Position numbers and translations under genes: made by a program
Shown here: one piece after another, positions 10,481 to 19,776 of the stretch
How positions within the stretch are numbered: position 1 is the first letter of the stretch
Layout of the letters: each line of letters begins with the position of its first letter
Notes under the pieces: generated by a model
Databases searched by the model: none
Told to the model about the DNA's origin: nothing
What the model saw: the letters and a program-made list of their open reading frames with translations, nothing else
Source of the DNA: Rhizoctonia solani
Taxonomy: Eukaryota; Basidiomycota; Agaricomycetes; Cantharellales; Ceratobasidiaceae
Assembly (NCBI RefSeq): GCF_016906535.1
Contig: NC_057380.1
Location: 1,860,001-1,924,000 of the forward strand
Length of the DNA: 64,000 bases
Reading direction: 5' to 3'

Positions 10481-11498
10481 CTAATGCATGCGCTGCATGT
10501 CAAACATCATATTGTTGTCAGGGGGAGGATTGTCAAAAGGGTGCGCTGAGTCAAACAGGTTGGCGTGATGGTGAGTATGCTGGCGCTGATGTTTGAGCTT
10601 GATCTTTGCAACCTTGGCAGCGACAAGCTGCTGTACCTTGGCGTCCTGCTTGAGCTTGATGAACTGGATTTCCAACTTGCAGATCCTTGCGTTTGCGGTC
10701 TCCAACTGGCTTTCAAGACGCTGGATCTTGCGCTTATGGTCCATAAACGCAATGGTTGCCATGTTGTCCTCCGACTTCCGCGCCATGTAGTTGGTGATGA
10801 ACAGGTCCTCATCATCCAATATGAGATTGATGACCTCTACCTCACCCTCATTTGGCTTTGATTGCGGATTCTTTGACGATGAGGTTGCCAGCTTCTTTTG
10901 AGGCAAAGCCTGGCCCACCCCCCAAGCCTCTTTGTTGACCGCCTTGCGCTTGTTTGGCTTGTTTGACTTGTTTGACTTGTTGGCGTCCTTGGTCAACGGA
11001 CCTGCCAATGCATTGCCTGGTTCTGGCATTGGTTGACCCTTTGGCTTTGGGTTTGGTTGCTTTCTCTGTGGTGGGTCAGGGCGTGTGGGGTTTGGGTTTG
11101 ACTGCCTTGGGACTGAACAAAGACTTAGCGGGCAACAACTTTGACATAGGAAAAGGGGAGATGGTATTGCCGGACTTTGAAACGGAGGTTGAGGCTTGCT
11201 GCTGGATGTTAGGAGGAGGGCGTGCCAGAGAAGTAGCCGGTGCTGGCGTTGACAAGCCCAAGGCGGCCTCTAAGTCCCAGAAAGGTGAACGGCAAAAAGC
11301 TTGGGGATCCTTGTCAGCAAACACTTGTGGGCCAGGGTTGGCCACATCACTTGGAGCCTCTGAGGGCACTCAAACTGGTTCCATTTTGTTGCGGTTGTCC
11401 CTGGCAACCTCTCCAGCGCTGGGGCAAGTGTCATCCTTGTCTCCTCCATCAGACTTGTCCTTGCTAAGCTCCTCAGGTGGTGGATCCAACTTGTCCCC

Positions 11499-11503
11499 CT
11501 GTG
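11499..11503. repeat. Target site duplication CTGTG (left copy)
   Basis: The five bases before the LTR start are CTGTG. The same five bases follow the other LTR at 17912-17916. A 5-bp duplication is standard for Ty3/Gypsy integrases and fixes both ends of the element exactly. Confidence 0.95.
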
Positions 11504-12075
11504 TGTCCTAGACGTCCTTAAGGGGCGTCAAGGTAGCGGGCGCTTGAGGCCGTATAGAACTAGGTAAAACCGCGTAAGGCGGCAAGGAGTCTACCTACGA
11601 CAACAAACTAACTAATTACGGCGATCAGACGCTGTAAGGCGTTTGGCGGGCTATCTAAGTACAGTGAGGGTGACGCTTAAGGCGTGTATCTAAGTGGTTA
11701 CCGGCTGTAAGGCCTTGTACAATGTGTGGAGTGCGACAAGAGGTAATCAACCTGGGTGTTACCATGGTTGGTTGGCCTTCTTATATATTACAGGGGAGAA
11801 CTAATTACAAATACAAGATATGCAATACCATAACCAATAAGAACCCCGATCCGCAGTTGGCCTTACTCATGCATACGTGTCACTGACGTGTCATAGTGAT
11901 GTCATCAGGTGGAGGTGGCTACGTGTGCTGAGGTAAGCGCGGATGGGGACGTGGCTCGGCGCTTAGCGTATGATATAAGCGCCGAGGTCACGTGATCAAA
12001 AATGTTGTCTGTTTGTCTTCGTTTAAATTCGAGAAAATGGGAATAAATTCCCTGGTATCAACTGTGTCTACGACA
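11504..12075 (-). repeat. 3' LTR of the Gypsy element
   Basis: 572 bp, identical in length to 17340-17911 and different at 9 sites, all transitions. On the element's sense strand a polypurine tract (AGAGGGGGGCAG, about 12076-12090) precedes it. The chromodomain frame ends at 12058, inside this LTR. Confidence 0.95.
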
Positions 12076-15000
12076 CTGCCCCCCCTCTAAGGGCCTTGGC
12101 AGCGCCGAGGGCCTTCTTTTCATTTCTTTTTCAAATTTTTTTAGGATTTTTTCGGCGTTTTTTAGGTTTTCTCTTGGTTCCCAGGTATTTTCCTCTGACC
12201 CATAGCCTTTCCATTTAACCCTGAAAAACCACTTCCCGTTCCTTTCTTCCATGTCTGTGATCCCTTCAACCTCGTATTCTTCTCTCCATCCACGGTGACA
12301 GGTGGTGGCCGGTTCTCGAAGTTGCGCTTTTTGTCCCTTTTGACTTTTGACAGAAGACCCACGTAGAAAACATCGTGGATTCTCATTGTGGGTGGAAGTT
12401 CCAAGCGGTATGCCCTGTTGGAGATTCTCTCGGTTACTTTGAAGGGGCCTAGGCGCTGTTTGGTCAGCTTTGGACTGAGGGTCTTTAGCTTTACGTTCTT
12501 GGCGTCCAGCCAGGCCTCTTCTCCAACTTCAAACTTAAGTGGTTCCCCTATTTCTCCGGCCACCATGCGTGTCTTTGATTGCCGGAGTGCTGCCTCTATT
12601 TCCCGCCATTGTGCTTCCATCTGGGTTGCTAGGCTGTCTGCCTCAGGGACGTCTGTTGGGATGCTACTTGGAGTCAAGGAAGGTTCCCAGCCGTATAGTG
12701 CCTTAAAGGGGGATTTGCCTGTTGAACTATGAACGGCGTTGTTGTAGGCAAACTCCGCCATTGGTAACCATTTGACCCAGTCTTTCTGATTGACCCCTGA
12801 GTACGCCCGTAGGAAATGTTCGACTGTGGGGTTTACTTGCTCCGTTTGGCCATTGCTTTGGGGGTGGTAGGCCAAGGAGAAGTGAGGGTCTATTCCTAGT
12901 CTTTGGTAGAGTGCCTTCAGGAACTTATTGTTGAATACCCTTCCCGGTCTGAGACTGTTTTCTCCGGCATGCCAAAACGTTTCCATATGTGACGTAGGAA
13001 CAGGTCCGCTAGTTTGGGTGCCTTTAGTTTCTTAGAGCATTCCACCAGGATGACGTATTTGGTGAAGCTATCTACAATGACTAAGATAGAGTCATTACTT
13101 CCGTCTTTAGGCAAGTCCACTATCATATTGTAAGACACGTGTTGCCAGGGGCGCGTTGGCAGTTCCAGGGGTTGAGGTGGGATGGATGCATACTTGGGCT
13201 TCCTGATCCGTTGACATGTTTTGCAAGAGTCGACATGCCAATACGTGTCCGCGTGGATCCCAGGCCAGTAGTAATTCCTGGAGATTAGTTCCAAGGTGCG
13301 TTGTCTCCCTGGGTGCCCGCTAGTGGGCTGTCGTGGAAAATGCGCAGAAGATCCGTTCTTAGGGTACCCACATCTGGAACCACAATGCGTCCTTGATAGA
13401 AGAGTAGGCCTGCCTCCATTTGGTAATCTTTGAAGGCTTGTTTAATGGAAGGTGGGGCTTTTGACTCGTTCTGTAGGAACTGGAGTATTTCCTCCAAGGA
13501 CTCATCCTGATCTAGAGATGCTTCAATTTGGCGTTGCAACTCTTTTTCTGGTGTGACTAGGGCGACGTTGGCAAATACTGGGTCCGGTAGCATGGTCTGT
13601 GGCGCAGGTGGGACGTCGGCGTGATCTGATCGGCGTGACAGGGCATCTGGTTTGCTGGACTGTTTGCCTGGGCGGTACACAATATGAAAGTTATATCCGG
13701 CTAGTAGCAGGTGCCATCTGGCATGGCGGCGGTTGAACGTACGGGACTCCTTCCAATATTCTAAGTTGCGGTGATCAGTGAACACGGTGACAGGGTGTAG
13801 GGTTCCTTCTAAGAAGATACGCCAGTATTCAAAGGAGCAAATGATTGCTAGCAATTCCTTGTCATGTGTGTCATAGTTTTGTTCCGCGCCTTTGAATGAT
13901 TCTGACAGGAATCCCAGGGGGTGTAGGCAACCGTCTTCCTGGCGTTGGCTCAATATGGAACCCAGTGCTGCTCCGGAAGCATCCGTTTCTAGAAAGTAAG
14001 GCTTGGCAGGGTTGGCATGGCAAAGTACGGGAGCGTTTGTGATGGCCTCCTTAAGTCCTTGAAAAGCTTCTTGTTCCCGGGTGCCCCATTTCCATGGCGT
14101 GTCCTTCTTTACCAAATTATGTAATGGCCTAGCCATGTGGCTAAAGTTGGCAACAAAACGGCGGAGGAAGTTGGCAAAGCCCAGGAAGGATTGTACTTCC
14201 TTAACCTTGGTGGGCGTGGGCCATTCTTGGACTGCCTGGATTTTGAGCTTATCCAGACTGAAACCCTTATCCGACACAATGATTCCCAGGTATTCCATGG
14301 AAGTGACGTGGAATATGCATTTTGAGGCCTTACAGAACAGTTGGTTTTCCAATAGGCGCCGTAAAACTTCATGGACGTGCTGAGTGTGGGATGCATCATT
14401 CTTGGAGTAAATCAGGATGTCATCCAGGTATATGAGACGCATACATCCAGCAAGTCCTTGAATAATTCATTCATGAAGTGTTGAAAAGCGGCAGGGGCGT
14501 TTGTTAACCCAAAAGTCATTACCAGGGATTCGTATAGGCCGTACTTGGTGCGAAAAGCCATTTTCCACTCGTCGCCTTCCTTGACCCGGACATTGTTATA
14601 ACCCCATCGTAAGTCCAGTTTGGTGAATACCTTGGCGCCGCGGAGCTGGGCCATGAGGTCATTGGGACGGGGTAATGGGTACACGTTCTTTTTTGTCCGG
14701 TTATTGAGGCGACGGTAGTCTACCACTAAGCAACGGGAGCCATCTTTCTTGGGTACAAACATTACGGGGGAGCTAATGGAAGACTTGCTGGGGCGTATTT
14801 GCCTGCCTTAAGTTCGTCCCTGAGCCAATCCTTGAGTGTAGCAGATTCGGCGTTGGTCATACTGTAGAGGGGCGAGTTAAGCAGGCCCTCTTCCGTGAGC
14901 TCTATTCCAATGTCATAGTGCCTGTGGGGTGGAAGCTTATTGAATTCTTCTTCCCCAAATACTTTGGCATATTGGTGGTATTCCGGGGGTACTCCTTCAA

Positions 15001-15400
15001 GGGGGTTTTGATCAGCTTCCTCTTCTTTGGCAATGACCACATGTTCTGGTGGTGCATGGGGGAAGGACAGGGTACGTAGGTTCCAATCAATCTCCGGGTT
15101 GTGGGCGTCTAACCACTTTAATCCTAAGATGGCGGCATGAGACCTGTGTTACAGATTAGGAAGGTCTCAGTCATTTGTTTGCCATCAAAGGAGAAGGTGA
15201 GTTTAGCTTTCTTCCAGATTTTGCCAGCCTGGGGGCTTGACCCATCGAGCATAGTGACGGTGCGGGGTGAAGGGAGATCTATAAGTGGGAGGCGGAGTGA
15301 TTCCGCGGTACGGGGTGCATAAATGAGGAGGTAGCGCCTGAGTCAATCAGGACTTCTAGTTTTTCCGCTTTTTTCTCTGGCTTAATTGAAATCGTGAAAA
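12058..15400 (-). pseudogene. Pol of the Gypsy element: protease, RT, RNase H, integrase, chromodomain (broken)
   Basis: In order on the minus strand: aspartic protease D-S-G-A-T-S near 15340; reverse transcriptase (14800-14150) with F-T-K-L-D-L and Y-L-D-D; RNase H with T-D-A-S-G near 13985 and T-D-H-R near 13775; integrase with a C-x-x-C zinc part (about 13220), a catalytic core (13130-12800) and G-Q-T-E; and a chromodomain with V-K-W-K-G-Y and N-T-W-E-P at 12160-12240. Frames change near 14762, 14440, 13290, 12970 and 12240. The first catalytic Asp of the integrase is Asn (S-Y-N-M-I-V-D-L-P, near 13125). The element is dead for several independent reasons. Confidence 0.9.
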
Positions 15401-15441
15401 GTGGGGATATTCTATTGTTACTATGCAATATGTTACAGATT

Positions 15442-16926
15442 TCAACTAACCCAGAGTCCTTGGGGTCCTTGCGCGCAACAGCAGGTACCCTTACTCTTTT
15501 CCCAACTGGTACTTGGAGTCTTTGCCAATCTTGGCGGTTTCCTTGGCCTTCCCCTTTTCTTCAATAGGGGTGGCTTTCCAGCCCGTGCAGCATTCTGCAA
15601 ATTTATGACCCATTTTACCGCATTTGATACAGGCGCCTGCGGCGCGGCGGCAATTGCGTTCCTCTTCCAATACAAAGTTGGGATCATTGGAGAGTTCTTC
15701 AAACCGGTAGTTGATTGACCGGTACTTGTCCCCCTTGCAGGGTTGGATGATTTGCTAGACTTATTGTCCCTTGGTGGGTGGCTAGCGCGCTCTTTGCGGA
15801 GAGCGTTGTCAATGACAAGTGCTGCGTTTTGCAGCTCAAGGAGGGTGCAGGGTCGGTGCTTGCGGGTGGCAATCTGGCGGCTGACCTCCCAGTGGAGGCC
15901 GCGGGCAAACTGGCCTCGAAGGGCCGCGTCGTTCCAGTCCAGTTCCATTGCTAGGGTCCTGAACTTTGTGATGTAGTCCGCGCATGTGCCGGACTGGGTG
16001 AGGGTGGTAATCTTCCGCTCGGCGGCCCTTGTAGCGTCAGGGTCACCAAATGCCGCCAGAAACTCCATTTTGAACCCTTCAACCGTCTGAATAATGGCCT
16101 GGTGCGAGCCGAGCTGGTCGAGGTGCGGGTGGGCCCAGGCCCCAGCAGTGTCCTTCATGTTCATCAAGAGGAAGGATAAAACCTCTTGATCAGTGGGGAA
16201 CATTTGGGAGTTGAGACGGGTCCAGGCTAGCATCCAAGTCAGCCATTGCTTTGCTTTGCTCCCTATTTTGCCTGTGTAGGCGTTGGGGTGGTCAACCTTG
16301 ACCGGAGCAGGATAGGCGGCGACTGGAGCCGGAGGTGGAGGGGCGGCTGTCCCGATCGGGGATTGGAGACGCGGAGATGGAGGGGGAGATGGGACTTGCG
16401 GGGGTATTGCTTGTACAGGAGCGGGCTGGGCAAAGGTAGGGAGCCCCTTGGGCGGTTCGGGGCGGAATGGACCCCAACTAGTCGATCCAATAGGGTTGAC
16501 TTTTGATAGGGGGCGTGGCGTTGCTTCCACGGCCGGGGGCTTGGTGTCTTCAGGGGTCCGGGGCCCGTGGAGCTGGAGGCTTCTAAGCCCATCCTTGACA
16601 ACATCGATGGCTTGGGATATGTTTTTGACGTTGGTGCGGGTCTCGATCCCTGCTTCTTTGATTTCCCCGACTTCCCGTTCAAGGCGTTCGACTTGGCCAA
16701 GGAGGCCAAGGAGGAGGCGTGTGACGCGCTCGAGGGATACTTCCCCAAGCTCGACAGGGGCGGCTGACGGAAGGAAGGGTCCCAGGTCCCCTTGATCGAT
16801 AGGGGAGCGGGTTTGAGAGGGCGGCCGGGAGCGGGTTGCCATGGGATGTGTGGGATAGGAGCGGCCAGCGTGGGAAGAGGCCCGCGAGGAGGAGCGAGTG
16901 GGGGTGCGCGAGGTAATGGTGGGCAA
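15442..16926 (-). pseudogene. Gag of the Gypsy element, frameshifted before the zinc knuckle
   Basis: The ATG frame of 494 codons has a Pro/Ser-rich N-terminus, a heptad-like segment (about residues 60-110), then a capsid region containing A-K-Q-W-L-T-W-M and F-L-A-A-F-G-D-P, typical of Gypsy Gag. In this frame the last 85 residues are wrong: a different frame from about 15720 encodes a CX2CX4HX4C zinc knuckle (C-I-K-C-G-K-M-G-H-K-F-A-E-C, near 15590-15640). A one-base change near 15700-15725 therefore separates capsid from nucleocapsid and from the Pol frame. Confidence 0.85.
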
Positions 16927-17324
16927 GTGTGGGGGTGAGGCTATACAGCCCTAGATGCCTATATCAGGGCTTATGAGCGCTTTATTGCATTATACGCTAA
17001 GAACCTGCGTCAAACGACCTAGCGTTGAACAGTAAGTGTAGCTAATCACAGCCGTGGATGGGCGTGATGTAGTACCTAGTCTCTGCAAGCGGGTGTATCT
17101 GCTGTCTGGTTCCGCTAGCAAAAGGTGCGGCAACCGTGTGGTATGCGGGCAATAGGGTTATCCTGCCTTATAGCAATTTGTTACTACGTGGGACCGACAG
17201 CTCTTTGATTATTCCAGCTGAAAGGGGAGTCCAATCACGTGATTTCACTTGTGCTAGTACAGGTAACCTTCTCGGTGGTTGGTTCTTAGTAGGTGTGGGT
17301 GCAGAATGGTTTGCAACCGACGTA

Positions 17325-17337
17325 AGGTCGATTACCT
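17325..17337 (-). other. Primer binding site, self-priming type
   Basis: Two bases inside the 5' LTR end the sense strand reads AGGTAATCGACCT. Its exact 13-nt complement lies in the same LTR at 17589-17577, just where transcription should start. In Tf1 and related chromoviruses the 5' end of the RNA itself folds back as primer; this arrangement fits that mechanism and not tRNA priming. Confidence 0.75.
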
Positions 17338-17339
17338 AG

Positions 17340-17911
17340 TGTCCTAGACGTCCTTAAGGGGCGTCAAGGTAGCGGGCGCTTGAGGCCGTATAGAACTAGG
17401 TAAAACCGCGTAAGGCAGCGAGGAGTCTACCTACAACGACGAACTAACTAACTACGGCGATCAGACGCTGTAAGGCGTTTGGCGGGCTATCTAAGTACAG
17501 TGAGGGTGACGCTTAAGGCGTGTATCTAAGTGGTTACCGGCTGTAAGGCCTTGTACAATGTGTGGAGTGCGACAAGAGGTAATCGACCTGGGTGTTACCA
17601 TGGTCGGTTGGCCTTCTTATATATTACAGGGGAGAACTAATTACAAATACAAGATATGCAATACCATAACCAATAAGAACCCCGATCCGCAGTTGGCCTT
17701 ACTCATGCATACGTGTCACTGACGTGTCATAGTGATGTCATCAGGTGGAGGTGGCTACGTGTGCTGAGGTAAGCGCGGATGGGGACGTGGCTCGGCGCTT
17801 AGCGTATGATATAAGCGCCGAGGTCACGTGATCAAAAATGTTGTCCGTTTGTCTTCGTTTAAATTCGAGAAAATGGGAATAAATTCCCTGGTATCAACTG
17901 TGTCTACGACA
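17340..17911 (-). repeat. 5' LTR of the Gypsy element
   Basis: 572 bp. On the sense strand it has a TATA-like element at 17614-17628 and, about 30 bp further, the sequence AGGTCGATTACCT (17589 to 17577), which is the exact complement of the primer binding site next to the LTR. This places the transcript start near 17589. Confidence 0.95.
17614..17628 (-). promoter_or_regulatory. TATA element of the Gypsy LTR promoter
   Basis: On the sense strand the LTR reads TAATATATAAGAAGG about 30 bp upstream of the predicted RNA start at 17589. The same sequence is kept in the other LTR. Confidence 0.55.
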
Positions 17912-18479
17912 CTGTGCATCCTTGTCAGGCATTGGGATGTTGAACTTGGGTGGGCAGTTGGGATCCATTTTGTACCGGTGCATATTGTCTTTGGCACGTT
18001 GAAACTTGATAGCAAGATCACCATAGGGGTTGTTGTTGGCCTTGTTGTTCATCACGTACGTTCCAGTTGATTTACAGATTTCCGCATCAATTGCTAACAC
18101 AAGGCAATGTAGGGGGTGCATCTTGGCCCCGCCGGTTGGCTTCTTAAGCTTCAAGACCTAACACAAAACTCCATGGTAAGCACTGTAACATGTATGGGAC
18201 AGCCAAGCTACTTACCGGATACCAGCGCATCTTGCACAACTCCAGGCTGTGCTTTGTGGTGCCCTCAGCGCTATGCTCTGTACTCACAAGCTCCCACTGA
18301 TTGTTGCCTGTTGGGCGTATCACCAAGATCTTGCAATACAAGCGTACGTACTTGCCACTTGTCCACATCACTGCGCCTCTCTTGCGACTGGGTTTCTTCT
18401 TGGGCTCAAGAGGCGCATCAGCACGGCCCTTGCCTTTCCGCAAGGGCCTGGGGTTGGATAATGCGTTCTCAGTGGGCAT

Positions 18480-19776
18480 ATTGAAGCGGTGAGTGGGGAG
18501 GAAGTTTATAGATGTGGGAGAGCGCAGAGGATTGAGGATAGGGGGGGCTGCTTTTTGTTTGCGCTGCCCCTATCCCCTGTCTCAAATATATTGTAATTAC
18601 TGTTGGAATATATGCACTCACTGCAAAGCGCCAAACTCCCAATTTGGTTACAAATCTTCAGGGTCTTATCTTATCAGCTTGATCTTGTTCCATTCTAAAG
18701 CTAAATACATGTTTTACAAAATAGAAGGGGGGGGGATACCCCCCCCTCTAAAAAAAGATTTTAGACGTTTAGAACACCCCCCCCTCCAACATCCAAATCT
18801 GCGTCCAAGCGCATTTCACACCAAGTTCCACGGTGTGATCTGCATCCGGGCTGGGCCTCATTTCTAAACTGACTTTTAGAACGTCCGGGATGTTCTAAAA
18901 TCCTTACGGAAAGGCAGCCAGTATGACTTGAGCCAGTCTTCATATTCTGGACAGAAAACATTTAGACTGATACCATATTGCTCAACTCTTACAAATGCCT
19001 ATTGCATGTTGACAAGGTTTTGGGAGGTTTCAGCAATGACCTGTCCCATCTTCTCCAGATCTTCTCATAAGCTCAAGTTTAAATTTTGCCAACCACATAG
19101 AAAATTGGGCTTGCCGCGCTAAATGTGCCCATTGAATCACGTGCAGGTGTACAGGGCTTCAAGGTTTATAAGTGAATCTTGTCTAAGCGTAAGCTTCATT
19201 TCATTTCACTATCTTGATTCCCGACCACAGCTCATCTCGTGAGGATTGAAGGGGAGAAGAATGGATGTTGATTGCCGGGAAACGGCGGTCTCGGGCCACA
19301 AATCTACTTGCGAATATAGCTTCTGAAACCTGGCCTACGCCGGTTAAAAATCTTATTCGGCGTCACCGTTGGCACACCCAAAACAGGGCTAACTTTAGTT
19401 AATTATTTGCTTTCTCGCACAAGGTATTGAAGGGAGCCGTAGGCCGTACCTTTGTACCATCTAAGGCGAACTTTCAATTCGTTTCATGGCTGCAATTGAG
19501 CCCAAAAACCTCTTGAGCTATTATCTCTTTGACCGTTTTCGACCACAGCCAGGCACTTTGCCAAGTAATCCTTAATCAATGCTTGAGGATATTCCAGCCG
19601 AAACATAGATTTGCCATAGTACTAGGTTGACGTCGGGAGATTGCCTCGCACTCCCCGCACAGAGGTTCCTGCATCCAAAAAAATTCACACCAGTGTCAAA
19701 TCCCCATTTCTCATACTTAAAGCGGAAGATACTCCTGAAGCTACTACTGTCTTTACCTCCTAGTCGAGAGCTTATC
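18480..19776. other. Intergenic stretch with a short inverted-repeat element
   Basis: No ORF worth calling. It holds G/C homopolymer runs at 18727-18755 and 18774-18785 and a possible MITE-like unit (next entry). The rest shows nothing I recognise. Confidence 0.5.
18757..18902. repeat. MITE-like short inverted-repeat sequence
   Basis: GATTTTAGA at 18757-18765 is repeated inverted as TCTAAAATC at 18894-18902, and TTTAGAAC motifs occur just inside both ends. The unit is about 146 bp. Homopolymer C runs follow the left arm. No clear target duplication is visible, so a decayed or unusual element is equally possible. Confidence 0.3.

Larger units (their letters stand above)
11504..17911 (-). mobile_element. 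Complete Ty3/Gypsy chromovirus-type retrotransposon, defective
   Basis: The element is 6408 bp with 572-bp LTRs (11504-12075 and 17340-17911, each TGTC...GACA) and a perfect CTGTG target duplication. Reading on the minus strand it holds Gag with a zinc knuckle, protease, reverse transcriptase, RNase H, integrase and a C-terminal chromodomain, in the order of chromoviruses. The LTRs differ at 9 of 572 positions. The coding region carries at least five frame breaks and a D to N change in the integrase, so it is not autonomous now. It interrupts a host gene. Confidence 0.95.
10481..18479 (-). pseudogene. Host gene split by the Gypsy insertion (KKPTG-motif protein with coiled-coil tail)
   Basis: Exon 1 is 18216-18479 (88 codons from ATG). 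A GT-AG intron of 58 nt follows, then exon 2 starts at 18157 and runs into the 6.4-kb element at 17911. Past the element the same frame continues at 11498, through a TGA near 11372, to a stop at 11076; a one-base frame change near 11040-11070 then leads into the last 182 codons (11029-10481). The N-terminal part has KKPTG followed by a helix and an A-x-x-I-D-x-E-I segment, reminiscent of SANT/Myb-like DUF6818 proteins, but this match is weak. The C-terminal part is a Lys/Gln-rich coiled coil with a His-rich tail. Three separate defects (insertion, stop, frameshift) make it a pseudogene. Confidence 0.75.
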
